Origin: Tetrahymena elliotti 4EA
Taxonomy: Eukaryota; Ciliophora; Oligohymenophorea; Hymenostomatida; Tetrahymenidae
Direction of reading: 5' to 3'
Length of the DNA stretch: 64,000 nt
Assembly: GCA_000231825.2 (NCBI GenBank)
Contig: JH720306.1
Location: 1,090,199 to 1,154,198, forward strand
A program made the position numbers and the translations under genes. Numbering within the stretch: position 1 is the stretch's first letter; each line of letters opens with the position of its first letter. This document shows positions 11,924 to 25,542 of the stretch, piece after piece. The notes under the pieces were generated by a model that saw only the letters and a program-made list of their open reading frames with translations, searched no databases and was not told the origin of the DNA.

Positions 11924-13653
11924 ATGATAAACAAAAACTAAAGCACTTCTAGTGATCTTTCCAGTGAAAAAAACCAAAAGGATATAGCTGAATATAAGTA
12001 GCAAGAAAAAGCCAGTAATACAATTGAAAATAACTCTATAGAAGAAAATTTACTTGAAGAAGACTCAGTCAATTAATAAGAAGATGTATACAGAAAACAG
12101 AAAAGATATTACTTTCTCCCTTTTGCATGCTTTATACTAATAGGAGGCTTTTTTAATAATACCTTTTAAGCTTTTATTAAACAATAATTTATGGATTCTA
12201 TGGGTATAGATTCCTCTGGATATAATCTCTTTGTCTTAATTCCTCCTCTCCCTAATATTATTCTTCCTGTCTTTTCAGGCCATATCTTTAATTGGTTAAA
12301 TTTAAGAAGAGGTATGTTTTTATTTTCCGCTATGGTTTTAATAGGTATGACTCTGTGCTTAATTGCCTCTTATCCCAAATCTCTAGTTCTTATGATCGTT
12401 GGCAAAACTATTCATTAAATTGGGAATGAAATGCTCTGCATTGGATAAAGTAAAGTCTATTTATTAAGAATAAATTTATCTAAATTTTTTAATTAATTTC
12501 GAGGAAATCATCTTCATAAATTAAATAAGAGTTATGTTTAAATATTTTTTAGATTTACATAAAATTTATTCGCTACAAAATTAAATGTACAAATAATTTA
12601 CTTCAAAGATTTTAATTTAATAAAATAAGTAACTGCAAACAAACAAATAGAATTAACATTTTAAAAAATAAATACTTTGAATTTTAAATAATTATTTTAT
12701 TAATTAATTTAGGTGCCTTGGTGAGCATATGGTTTGATAGTACAACCATTTCATTTGCATTTACATGGGGTAGTTTTGTCTCTAAATTATCAGGTTCTAT
12801 AGCTGGTATTGTTTTTCCATAGCTATATAATATAGAAGATGATCTTTAAATTCCTTTGTTTGTTAGTGTAGGAACATGTGCTTTTTCTTTCTTATGTGTT
12901 TTAGTGGTTATATATTTTGATTATTAAGCTGAAAAGTAATATCATGCTGATAAAAAGAAAGGAGGATTAACTCTTAAACAATTGAAGGAGTTTTCAGGTC
13001 TATATTGGGTTTATGCATCTTAAGCTGCTCTATTATATGGTACTTTCTATGCATTTGAGAGTTATCTTCATGCAATTTTATAACATAAATTTGGTATTGA
13101 TAAAACTACTGCTGGATCAATGGTTTCCATTCCTTTCTGGGTCTCTTTTTCTGCTCCTGTATTTGGTCTAATAGCTGATAAATTTGGTAAAAGAATATTC
13201 TGTTTAATTGCAACAGCTTTTGTTGCATTAGTATCAATTGTTGTCATATTAATAATGCCAAGCTCAACAGAAGAAGCTGTTATATATATTCCTTTAGTAG
13301 CCTTTGGTATGTTCTTAAGTATGATGGCAGCTTATTTGTTTCCTGTCTATCCATTACTTTGCAAATTAGAAGTGATAAAAGCAGCTTTTGGTATTGGTTA
13401 TGCTTCTAAAAATGCTGGACTCTCCCTATTTGGGTTTGTTGGAGGTTAAATATTAGGAAGTGATGAAGAAAATTATGATGCTTACTTGTTCTTTTTCATT
13501 GGAATATTTGTTGTATCTATAATAGTTTCTATTTATGGATTCCTTCTTGATAAAAAAGCAGGAGGTAATATTAACTCTAAAAGGCCTTAAGTCTCTCAAA
13601 CTAATAAAGAAATTTCTTAAAGAATGTCATTGGGTGGATCTATGATTTAATGA
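11924..13653 (+). CDS. Major facilitator superfamily transporter, MFSD1-like, 488 aa
   Basis: Two exons, 11924-12449 and 12713-13653, with a 263-nt intron. A polar N-terminal tail of about 60 residues is followed by roughly twelve membrane helices: FLPFACFILIGGFF, LFVLIPPLPNIILPV, MFLFSAMVLIGMTLCLI, SLVLMIVGKTI, then FAFTWGSFVSKLSGS, VGTCAFSFLCVLVVIYF, GTFYAFESYLHAIL, MVSIPFWVSFSAPVFG and so on. The loop ADKFGKRIFC after helix 8 matches the MFS signature between paired helices, and the LNLRRG loop occupies the equivalent N-half position. IWFDSTTISFAFTWGS...SKLSGS resembles the helix-4/5 region of MFSD1 (lysosomal dipeptide transporter). The MFS assignment is firm; MFSD1 affinity is a family-pattern inference and the substrate is unknown. 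Confidence 0.85.
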
Positions 13654-14820
13654 TTTTGTTGTAAAATTAAAATAATTTTTAAAAATTGTTAAATTAGTTT
13701 AGTTTTTTTTATAACATATTTTTATTTTAGTTTGTTTAATTAGATTTTATTAAATATGACAAAACTTCAAAATAAAAAATGCATTTATTTTTTAAAAAGT
13801 TTTAAATAATTGCTTAATGTATCCTTCTTTTTTTTAAAAAATAATATGTAAATACTTAAAGCTTTAGATCACTTTAAACTGATTAGTTGTTTAATAAATT
13901 TATTGAGTTAGTAGATAAAAAGAAGTGAAAATAATAATTTTTATAATTTTAATGTGTAAATATAATTACTTTTTTTTCTTGAGAATTTTTAAAAAAATTT
14001 TAATAAATACTTTAGCATTTTAAATTAAATACGAATACTTTATTTTAAAAATTCTTTATTTATCAATAAACTTTAATGGTATTAAAGACTTGAATACTTT
14101 CATAATTTGTAACCTTCTTTTAAAATAATCTGAGTTACTTTTAAATATTTCAATAAATTTTTACTGCAATAAACTAAAAATAATTACTTTACAAATTAGA
14201 TTTATACTAAAATATTTAGATTTAAAAAGAAAAAATGGTATAACACACTTTAAAGAGGTAGATATAAACTATTTATAATTAAATTTACTCACGAACTCTA
14301 AATAAAATAAATAAACTCAAACTTAGTAAAACTCTTTTTAATTTATATTTTCAACAAAGTTATAAGAACTTTTTAATTCAATATTTGTTAAAATTAAATT
14401 TAATTTGTTTAGTTTTTTGTTTTTAAAAATTTTTTTGATATCTTAAATATATTTTTTAAAAAAATAAAAAAATAAATTATTTTTAATTACTGGATTGATT
14501 AAGAATAAAATATTTTGATAGATTATTAAAATCACAGTATAAATAATTCTTCAGCAACAAAATACATTATTTTATCAAGTAATTTTTTATATATATATCT
14601 TTATGCAATAAAATAAATTCAATTATAATTTATTGAATTTTATAAATGAAGGCTTATTTCATTTGGTTTTTATTAAGAAAATAAAACGAATACAAATAAA
14701 TACAAGAAAAGAAGAACCTTTATTATTTTTTTTGGTAATCAATAATATTTATTGCAAATAATAATAATAAAGGAAAGAAACTATCTAAATTGAAGATAAT
14801 AAAGCAATTAATTTACTAAA
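13654..14820. other. Intergenic spacer
   Basis: 1.2 kb of strongly AT-rich sequence with long T and A runs. I see no gene, RNA or repeat of note. It should contain the 3' UTR of the transporter and the promoter of the coiled-coil gene. Confidence 0.6.
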
Positions 14821-17699
14821 ATGTCCAGTTCCAAACTCCCAGAAGAAAAATAAGGGCATCCAAATCATGAGCATCAAAATGCTGAAAACCATGAGTAAAA
14901 ACAAACCCATTAAGCAGAAAATCATAATGCTGAGAATAATCATGAATAGCAATAACATCAATAGAAATCAAGCCAATAAATTAAGCATGAAAATAATCAT
15001 AAATAGGAAAAGGAGAATTAACATGAAAAGAGTAAGAATCCAAATTCATCAATAGAAAGATAAAATCCTCATTAAACGAGCAGTTCTATGTATAAATAGA
15101 ATAACTCTGCCTAATAAAAGGAATATGAAGTTCCTGTTGTTGAAGAGATTAATACTGGTGCTCTTACACCTAAGAGTCGTGAGGCATGCCGTCGTTTAGG
15201 ATTATCCCCTGAAGATTTGAGAAAAAAATAAGATTAAGAAATAGCTCATTTGGTTAAATTAAAGACCGGTGCTAGTCATGTTGATTAAAATACAATTAAT
15301 ATGTTTTAAGCTCATTTCGAAAAGAAGAGATAAAAGAAAATAAATCAAGTATGTTCATATTTAAAATAAAATTTTAGTTAATATGGTTAATAAATTTTGC
15401 ATAAAAATTAATCAATATTAAGTTATATTATTTTTATACTGAAAATGATTGATATTAGCTCTTAATTATTTTAATTTATTTTTTACAGATGAGAGAGGCT
15501 CGTAAGGAAGTTGAAGAGGATGAAAAGAACGGGCTATGGCCAAATAATAATGCTAATAATTAATCACTTATGAAATCTTCTTATGTAATTTAAATTAATT
15601 TAGTTACATATTAACTCAAGGGCAGTTTTTTTAGTTTTACTTTCAAAAGCCTTATTTATATATTTATTAAGGTAATATAAAATTTTAAATATGTCAAAGT
15701 ATAACAATGAAGGATCTTAAATGAATACTACTTAAATGGGAAGTATTAGCTTAGTTGATAAAGAAAGAAAAATGTTTGAAAAAATTAAACGCAGATAAGT
15801 AAGATATCATTTTTGCTATTAGAAAATTAAGAGCTGGAACAAAATTAAATTGTCTTTGTTTAATATAGTAATAGGAAATTGAAAAGATGATTGAATATGA
15901 GAAGAAGATGGAAGAAATTAGATAAATTAATGAAGAAAAAATTAGATAATAAAATGAAAGAGAAGCCAAGCGCTAAGATGAGCTGAGAATGAAAAAAAGA
16001 GAAGTAAAATTAATATTTTCTTTTTGAATTAAATTAAAGAAATATTTTAAATTATTAAATAGTAAGAAGAAAAGAGAGTTAAGCAAGAAGAAGAAAGAAG
16101 AAAGAGAGAGTAAGATGAAGAAATGGAAAACAGAAAAAAACAAGCTTTGGCTTTTGAAAAAGAATAAGAAAGAATCAAGCAATTATAAGAAAGGGAGAAA
16201 GAAAAAAGAAAAGAAATTTAAAAAAAGGAACTTGAAAATGCAGAGAGATAAGAAAAACTTAGATAATAAACTGAGTCAATATTAACGAAATAACAATTAC
16301 TTATTGAAGAAAGGAGAAAGAAAATGGAAGAGTAAGATAAAAAAAGAATTTCTATGATAGTATCATTAAATTAAACCAGAAAAGTTTAAGCTGAAGAAAA
16401 GAGAAAACATCACGAATAGAGAATAGAACAATGCAAAAAAACAAATGATGATATTCTAGTAAATAAGAGAATAGTAAAATTAATTCAAAGTTTAAATTTA
16501 TTTCTAAGTAAGCTTATTTTGTTATGACAAAAGGAATATGAAAAGAAATAAAGCCATGTTGAATTGTAATAAATTAAATTTTTTTCATAATATTTTCATT
16601 AAATAAAATCATTTTCTTTAGAAAACGTAAGGAATTTGAAAGATCTAAATACGAGTTCCTCAGTGAAAGATAGCAAAAAGCCTAAGAAAAATAAATGAAA
16701 ATATCAACTGTGCTAGTAATTAAACATTTTATAATAATTTTAACATAAAAAATACATTTTATGATGTAAAAATAAGTTAACCAACGAATAAAAAGAGGAA
16801 TAAAAAAAGAAGCAATACTATGATAAAATAGAATAGCTTTAAAAAAGAAAGGAATAGATTAATAAATAAATTTAACATGAACAATCTGAAAGGTAAAGAT
16901 ACTTCTAAGAAAAAGAACAGAAAATATAATAAGTAATATGAAAAAATATATTAATTCAAATTTAAAATTGGTTTATTTTTTAAAAAAGACATTAAAAAAC
17001 AACGAAACCTTGATGGAATCCAAAAAATAGACCTTACTTAAGAGATTTGGAGAAACTGATTAAAAGGTCTTAACAGCCCAACAAAGAAAATAATAAGAAT
17101 TATAAGAAAAATTAAATAAACAACTCTTAAAAGAATTAGACAAGGAGGAAAATATTAAGAGAATGGAAAATATTTAAGAATTAAAGAAAGAAAAACTTCT
17201 TGTGAAAATTGAAAAAGATAATCTCAAGAGATAAATCATTGAGTAATCTATTTTCTAAAAATATTAATTAATGATGTCTTTTATAAAAGGATGGAGAGAT
17301 AAAAAATGATTAAATTGAGTGAATAAGTCAGAAGACAAATGGAAGAAAAGAGAGAACAGTAAATGAAGGAATGGGAATAACAAAGAAAAAAAAAAATAAA
17401 GGAACTTTAAAACATGAGCAGAGAATAATTTAGATCAGGTAGCTAAACTAATTTAGAAGGTAAATAAATTTATTAATTCTTAATAAAAAATAATCTTATT
17501 ATTTTCTAATGTAGATCAACAACATGATCATGATAATGATAATCATGACCATGAAGAACACCTAAAATAATTCAATCAAGCTCACGAAAAAAATAATCAC
17601 CATCATGAGCATAAAGAATAATAGTAAGAAAATTAGTAGCACCATGAAACAGAAAGCCCTTCTAAATAAGAAGTTAAATAAGAAAACTAACACTCTTGA
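14821..17699 (+). CDS. Long coiled-coil protein with His-rich ends, possibly ciliary (CCDC177-like motif), 705 aa, 10 exons
   Basis: Exons: 14821-15348, 15489-15584, 15700-15798, 15869-16003, 16063-16473, 16632-16715, 16777-16932, 16989-17242, 17290-17459, 17515-17699. The exon-5 end is uncertain (16458 or 16473). The N-terminal 75 residues are rich in H, E, Q and N. A short ordered motif follows: LTPKSREACRRLGLSPEDL, the type seen near the N-terminus of CCDC177-like proteins of ciliated organisms. The bulk, residues about 180-640, is charged heptad-like coiled coil of E, K, R and Q. The C-terminal 60 residues are again His-rich (HDHDNDNHDHEEH and HHHEHKE). The matching ends argue for one gene rather than two, although an ATG at 15691 could start a second one. 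His-rich tails may bind metal; that is inference. Confidence 0.65.
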
Positions 17700-18916
17700 G
17701 CAGCTCTTCTAAATTGAACTTAATAAAAATTTTTTTATTGAAAATTAATTTATTATTCATTTTAATAAGTTATTTTGTAAACCCTTACAACTATTTTTAT
17801 CAAAAATAATCTATAACATTCATTAATCATCTTTTTGTTCAATTAATTTTCTTAATACTAATATTTGGACAAAATATAATATTCGATTTATGAATTTTGT
17901 TTTAAAAATATTTTATTTTTAAGATTAAAGATTGTCTAAAATGTTTAAATAAATCAAACAAGGAAGGATTAATTAAAGGGATATAATTCTTATTTTTTTT
18001 AAAAAGTTTCAATTTATGGTTTCCATGATTAATGATTTAATTTTAATTAACTTTCATGATATTTGAAAAAATTTTTGGCTCTTGTCAGCGAATTTTATTT
18101 CTTATAAATTTAGTAAGTTAATAAATAAATTTATTTTAAATTTGTCAAAAAAGAAATAAAAATTTCAAAAAACTTCTTAAATTAACAAAAGAATTTGTGT
18201 TTAGAATATTTTAATTTTCTCATTTTAAATACAATTTATTTGATTTTACCAAAAATATTCTGTTTATCAGCAATACTTCAGATGATACAAATTACATTAG
18301 CAAATTCAATTCTGAAGTAGAAAAATAATATTTTTTTTATTTTCTGTGAATTTAAAAATTTTTATCTTAAATAAATTCTTAAATTTGATGATTATTAATT
18401 TACTTATTTTAAATATGGCTTGTGGTAATTATGTTTAAAAGATGAACTAAAAAAAATAAATAATTAGCTTACATATGGTTGAGATAAATAATTTTTAAAT
18501 TTAATACAAATGAAGAATAATTAATTAATTCTTTGATAGCCAATAAATTTAAATTTCATAAAAAAATAAGTAATACATTCTTAACCTTTTAACCTGCTAT
18601 GAAATAAAAGAAATAATTTGTTGGTAGAGAAAATAAATTACTTTAGATTTCAATATATTAGAAAATTAGAAAAATAAAAATATAATTAGTAATCACCAAT
18701 TTTTTTACTTATTTATTTTTTTTAAACTGAATGGACTTTAGAAATTATCAAACTAAAGTTAAATGATTGATAAAATGAAATATTAAAAATCTATTATTCT
18801 TTTAGAATTTTAATTCAATATTTGCAAAATATTAAAATGAAGTGATTTAGTTTAAACTGAGATCAAGCAAACTTTTCAATTCGCTTGATTGTCAATATTT
18901 AATGTATAATAGTGTA
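17700..18916. other. Intergenic spacer
   Basis: 1.2 kb of AT-rich sequence. Nothing recognisable beyond homopolymer runs; presumed 3' UTR and promoter of the neighbouring plus-strand genes. Confidence 0.6.
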
Positions 18917-21900
18917 ATGAAATAAAGAGAAGCGAAGTTCGTAGATGGAGATCTTATTACGTTAGCAATAAATTAATAAATGTTAGAAGGACAGTCAATA
19001 TATTATTAGGATAATAGTAATGGGGAATAGTTATGATTTTTGATTGGTAATAGTTAAAAAAGTATTTGTAAAGAAGAAAGAAAAATATTATTTATTTTTA
19101 TATTTATCACAAAACCAATGCTTTATTTATTTTATGGTTATTTAGATACTAATTAATACATTATAAAACTAAAAGAAAAAGAAATAATAATAAAAAAACA
19201 ACAAAAGTTAATATTTATTAGGAAATCTAATAAAAGGTTACAACAACACAACATATAATAAATAGTTTAACTTGATATTTATTTAGTAAAGGTATTTATT
19301 TACAACCAAACTTTAGCTGTTCCAAATAAGTCCAATAATATTTAGATAGGTATGCTGCCAAAAATATAAACTTAAACTATTTAATAAGATAAAAGTTCTA
19401 CGTTGCCATTTAGTCCAAAAAATGAGCAAAGCAATTCATAACAGTAAATGGCAGTGTAGAATCGTTAAAATTTAAATAGTTCAAATGGTTATAATATGAA
19501 TCTTACTTAAAATATGAATAGCAATTAGAATTTGAATTAAAATTATTAAATGGACGATATACTCAAGCGTAAAGAGTCAAGTTGGAATCCACGCCATCAT
19601 ATTAATGCAGATTTACCTCATTACAGCTCTTTCAATGATAGACATAGCGAGAGCTATAAGCTTAGTTAATCTATAAATACTCATAGTGGAAGAAAAAAGA
19701 AACTTTTAGGTTAAAGACATAATTAAATGATGTTGAATGATGGAAATTTTTAGAATCCTCACGATATGAACTAATCAGCAATTTATTAGGATGAAATCAT
19801 GGGAAATTCTTCAGCAAATTTCAAAAAGAAATAAGCACTTTCATAGCAAAGAAACAGAAGTTTAACATATAAAAGAGTGAAGGATTAAAAATTTTCAAAT
19901 AGCAATGGTAATACAAGTGCAAACAATCAATAAAATTAGATACTTAATGTCGCTTACAATTAATTTGGAATGGAATCTCTCTCTGAAGCTCAATAGATGT
20001 AAAATTAGAATGCTAAAAATAAGAGAATCCTTACTCTGAAGGAGAAGGTAGAAGAGCTTTACCAGTAAATAATAGGACTGTATGAATTCCATAATTTCTA
20101 GCATTTCCATAGAGAATATTTTGATTTATTTATATAAGACATGCCCTCAAAGAGACTGTATGATATATTAGTTAGAGAAATTAAGTTAATAAATGATAAA
20201 AAATCTTTGTATCAGATAACTATGAAAACAATTAGAGCAAGAGAAAATTGTCTTGATAAATTAAAAGATGCTATTTTCTCTCTTTCAGACTGCTATGAAA
20301 AGAAGGATCAGTAAATTGAAGAAAGTTGCTTTGATAATTGCTGCAGACTATTAGCACATCTGAGAATCCTTACAATCTCAGCAGTTGAAGCCATAAGTAA
20401 AATTTAAAAAATGAAAGAAATAAAATTATAAAAATAAATTTAACAAAATTTATTTCACTTTAAAAAGCATTTCAAAATTTCAATTTTTTCAACAATTTTT
20501 TGTGAAAAAAATTTTCAAATAAATTCTTCAAAAATGAAGAAAACATTTTAGGAAAAACAATACATTGAAATCAAAAAAATTCAAAGAAAAAAGGATAATT
20601 GTGAAAAAATTACTTTCAAAATTAAAATTTTTTTTCTTTAAAAATGACAAAAAGGTTAATGGAGAAACTACTTTTTCTTTGTTTAAAAGTATGCCATGGG
20701 CTACGAGAAGTATAAAAAGAAAGATATCATGTTAATTTTTTTTTGGGAGCATATGAATTACATGTTGAAAATAAGAAGTGATGCTCATTTTATTAATCAT
20801 TCAGTGATGAACAGATACATCCCTTTTAGCACAAAATATGATCCTTTTTTTGTATATCCAAACAAAATTAAAGGAGATTAGGCCTAGTTTTCTTAATTTT
20901 CAAATAAAATTTAAGAAAGTATTAATGGCTGTTTGGATCTCTCTGATCATTTAAAGCAAAGAATTCAAAATTGTGAAAAAATTATTATTAATGAATGTAT
21001 TATGGATAGGGCAAATAAAAAACTTCATCCTATCAGTAAAGAGCTGCTTCTCATTTAAACACCTAAATATCTGTAGCCAAATAGACTTAATACTTCTGAT
21101 TAAATGATAAATTAAGATAGATAACCCAATCAAATGCATAGGAATGTTTCACATGAACCAAGAACTCAATTCGATGAACAAATTCCTGGCTCAGCATCAT
21201 TAAGAGTTGATAAATCTTATAATACACTAAGAAATCATTCAAGATAAGGATTATAAAGCTCTCGTAAATCCATGAGTGCTAAATAGAAAATAGGAAGCTA
21301 AGAAAAATACTAAGTGTATGCTTCTTATAGAAATGGAGCTAATGGGTTTAGTAATAATAATAGTACAAATGAAATTAAAATTTAAAAAAGCCATAAAAAT
21401 TTCACTAATTAAAGTGTAAGCTTATCAGATATAAAACAAAACCCTGAATTCGAATTTGAAAATGGTGGAGATTAATTTAATGATCAAAATTATGATTAAA
21501 CATTTTCTCCTTAAAAGAATTCAGATAGATTACCTAATCAAAATCAATACCCATCAAATTTAAATCTAGACTAGATCACTCCAAATGATGTGAATATAAC
21601 ACCAAACAAAAACACTCTCTAAGATTAACAATACTATTCAAACAATATCCCATATTCTTTACAGATGAGTACTTCTCCATCCAAGTCTCAGCCAACTTAT
21701 GCTTATAGTCCCAACCAAAAGGCCACTAAATAATCTCAAAATTTTTAACAGTAAACTATTATTGATTTTTTAATAATTTTTTACTATTTTTCCAATAATT
21801 TTTTAAATATTTCAAGTTTTTTATTGAACTTATAAAAGAATTTTTGTTAATTAATTTTCATAATAAAAGAACCGAGGAAAATGTAAACGAAAGCTAGAGT

Positions 21901-24132
21901 TCTATAAATAATGCAATGGTTTATGTTAACAGTAAAGAGGCAGCTAACTAATAAAAAAAAATAAATTTACAAACCTAACCAGCAGAAAAGCAAAAAAGAG
22001 CTAACAGCAGCAACAATAATCAGATGAATACTTCTTAAAAGCTGATTACACCATACTAAAAAAATAGAGTTAAAGCACAAGCTGCAGGGTAGTTAGGAGG
22101 AAAAGGAGGCTAATTTAATGGCAAGGGCTAATAAAACAACAAGAAAGGACAGAATGGAGAAATGGTCAAAATGAATGTCTAAGAAATAGGAATAGCAATT
22201 AGTGAATACATAGAAAATAAGTTAAAAGAACCTAGATAAAAAGTTTATTATGTAAAGCCTAGATCCATCATGGAACGTGAGCTGAAAGTCACATTGAAGG
22301 ATTACTTTTTGCGTATTCCTAACATTCTTTACAAACTGTTGGTTCATAACGAAAATCTATTTATTAATAAGCTGAAAGATGAGATTAATTTTCATCTTTT
22401 AGAAATAAGAGAATAGCAAACAGAAAGAATAGCAGCTTTAAGCATCATCCATGTTGACCGTTAAACTATTTCCTGCAGAAAAGTAGAAATTGATCATTTT
22501 TCAGTTATTGAATTAGAGAACTTTGACCCTATTCTGAAAAAATTGTTGGAATATATTTGGAATAATGATTCTGCTGATGAAGTAAGCTTTAAGATTTGTT
22601 GTAATGAGTAGCCAGATGAGCTGAACCCATTCTAAAGCATATAAGAAATACTATTTGAAAATCATTTTAAATGGAGAGAGGTTGAGACAAGTGAAGAAGA
22701 AAATGAAAATGGAGATGCAATCAACCCACTAGACTTAAATAATTCTTAAGCTTACTAGTAAGGTACAGGAGCACTGGCTACTACTCTTAAGGTTTTCTAT
22801 GTGTAAAGACCTAATTCAAAACCAAAAATAAAACTACCAAACCTAAAATATGTAGAAAATCATGTTTTAACAGTTAAATAAAGTGTAATTATATCTAAAG
22901 AGCCTTTAGATATGGATGATCATATGAAATTAATGAACTTATAATATCAAGATAAACCTGGAAAGTATGTAGATATTACTATGATATTGATATCTATTTT
23001 AGTGTAGATATTTACATCAGAAAATTTAAGAGATTTGGCTAGTGTAAAAACGAACAAAAAAGTTAAAGAGACATTTAACATAGCAAGCTAATTACGTGCA
23101 CCAAGCACTGGAACTAATAATTCCTAAATTAAAAATTTTCGTGAGAGTTAAAATACTAATTAAGATTAAATTAATGAAAAAGAAGAATAGAGCTCATAAA
23201 ATGATAACGAAAAGAGTGATGCATAGCCAAATAAATAATCATAATCTTTCCTCAAAGATGCTCCAAAGTCTTCTAACAACCCTAGTAACTTTTTACTTTA
23301 ATCAGGGATATTAAAAAATGAAGAATTTCCCTCTATTTAAGGATTAAATAAATATTTAACTGGACTCAACTAAAATGTATTCTTGTTAAAAGATGCACCT
23401 GTCTTCAAAAAAAATAAGGTTAATTTAGGTTTCTTATAACATGGTTTCCATTTACCAAATTTCCATCAATCTGTTTTGACTACTGTTGGTGATAAACCCT
23501 CTTACTATTTACGTATTAGGATAACTGAGGAATTGTAAGGTCTTTGCTGGAAGCTTAGAAGTTCGTCAGTCTATGGTGACCATTAACTCTTATTGATTCC
23601 TACTGAAGATTTTAATAATTTTATGTTTTTCCTTGATGCTAGAGAATACTTAGCAAAAGACAATCCTCCAGATTTATTCCTATTTTTATGTAAATTCTTA
23701 GAATCTGTTGATGATAAATAATAAGTTGAAGGTGATGTATGGATCCCATAATTTAAGAAAAAATCTCTTCTCATAAAAAATACAGATGTTGCATCAATTT
23801 TTGCAGAAAAAAAGATTTACTCAAATTTGGAAACTTCACTTATATTTAGAGATCAAATTCAGGGAGGAAAAATGATTCTTGGTGATTTAGAGTAGAATGC
23901 TTTTCTTATAAGAGCTCCATTCATTTTTGGTATGCTTCACAACGATTTAGATGCAATAATCTAAAATATACCTTTTTACTCTTTTGTGGTGGATGAAGAT
24001 GATTTAGATTTTGTCTAAGATAAAAACTCATATCAAAGAAGGATAAATACAAATATTCATCCATCTTTATTACAAAATAATCCTACAAACAATTAATTAA
24101 AGAAAATGAACACACAAGAGACACTAAAGTGA
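18917..24132 (+). CDS. Giant Q/N-rich protein of unknown function, 1569 aa, 4 exons
   Basis: Exons: 18917-19016, 19146-20396, 20655-21750, 21870-24132. All joins keep frame and total 1570 codons. The first exon is the least certain; translation could start at ATG 19352. I do not recognise the family. Residues about 80-290 are low-complexity N/Q/S. A folded, mostly helical block lies around residues 330-520 (KVEELYQQIIGLYEFHNFQ, EYFDLFIQDMPSKRLYDILV, then QWRNYFFFVQKYAMGYEKY across the second intron). A second disordered region spans about 560-880 and includes a Gly/Lys patch (GGKGGQFNGKGQQNNKKG). Two further ordered blocks follow: ERELKVTLKDYFLRIPNILY, and a C-terminal one of about 250 residues with YYLRIRITEELQGLCWKLR and NAFLIRAPFIFGML. 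Alternating disordered linkers and folded blocks suggest a scaffold. Confidence 0.75.
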
Positions 24133-25542
24133 AGAAATTATTTTGATGTTTGTTTTTGAATAAATCCAATATGTATTTATATAAATTCAAGAATCATCCT
24201 AATTAGATAATATATTGCTTGACTCAATCAAATTATAAACTTAGATTTTTTTTATTGTAAATACAATTTTAGATTTAAATATCTTTAAATTATTTGATTA
24301 ATATGCTAATATATATACTGGCATTCATTTTTATATTTGTAGTCAAAATAGTTTAAAATTAACTTAGTTAAATTCTGGAAATTAGCAACCTATTATCTTT
24401 GTAATAATCAAGGTATGGTATTTATGTTAAAAGAATTTTATTAAATAAAATTGATATGTAATCATAGAGTAGGTAAGAAGAAGCAATTCAATTTTTTTTA
24501 TGGAATACCTTTATAAGTTGACTACAAACAACTTCAACTATAGGCTCATATTTTAACTTGAACTAGGATTGTTTGTTTGTTTTTTTTAAAGAAGTTAAAT
24601 AATACAATTTGTAAATAAATTAAATAATACAATTGTAAATAAATTAAATAAAAATATCATGATTAAAATCAAATTTTCTTTAAAATGATAAATTTAAGAT
24701 GACGATCTTTAAATAATTATATTTTATTATTTTTTTAAATAGAAGTATTTAATTTAAAAAAGTTTCATTTCTCTTATTAATTATTTGAAATAAAATGAAA
24801 AATCAACACCATTTAAATAAGTAAATAATTTTTTTTTAATGAATAATATTTCTGATTTAATTTGATTAAAAAATTAAAATTTAAATAAAAAATCTAGATA
24901 GTAAATATCTACAAATTGACAATCGGCTACTGTTTTTTTAGCTTTTAGAAATCAAAATAATATTAAGTATTTTATTAACAAAATAATAATTGTTAAAAAA
25001 GATGAAAATTTTTATAAAAAGAATTGATTCAGAATTACTTTTTTGGTTAGATTATAAACTCAAATGTTTTACTAGTTACTTTATGTATTTTATATATTAA
25101 CAAATCATGAGAAAAAAGTATTTATCTTAATTAATTATTTCATCTACTAATATTACTGATTCAAATGTATGGATAATTTTTTATTTTACTCCTAATGTAA
25201 AGAGATCTTTAGTATTTATTAGATAAAATTATGGAGCTATCAGATAATTAAATCATTCAATCACTGATATTAGATATAAAGTTTGGAGTAAAAATTATGT
25301 ATTAAATTTATTATCAGTAATATATATGCCTTAAAATATAACATGAATATTTTGGTTTGATTTTAGTCCATAAAAGCTCTTTAATATAAAATAAATCAAA
25401 TAAAAAATAATTGTTTATAGAAGCTTAAATTGGCAAGTAATTAGCTTAAGTAATATTGATATTTAAAAAATTAAAGTTCGATTGAAGAAAAACATTTTCT
25501 ACTTACTTTTGAGGATTTAAAACTAGGTACTCTTTGAGAAAT
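24133..25542. other. Intergenic spacer
   Basis: 1.4 kb between two plus-strand genes. It holds a short tandem of TAAATAATACAATT(T)GTAAATAAAT (24596-24650). No gene or RNA recognised. Confidence 0.6.

Noticed and set aside
15751..16182. F/S/L-rich minus-strand frames
   Set aside because: They are the complement of the E/K-rich coiled-coil exons, which give F, S and L strings on the other strand.
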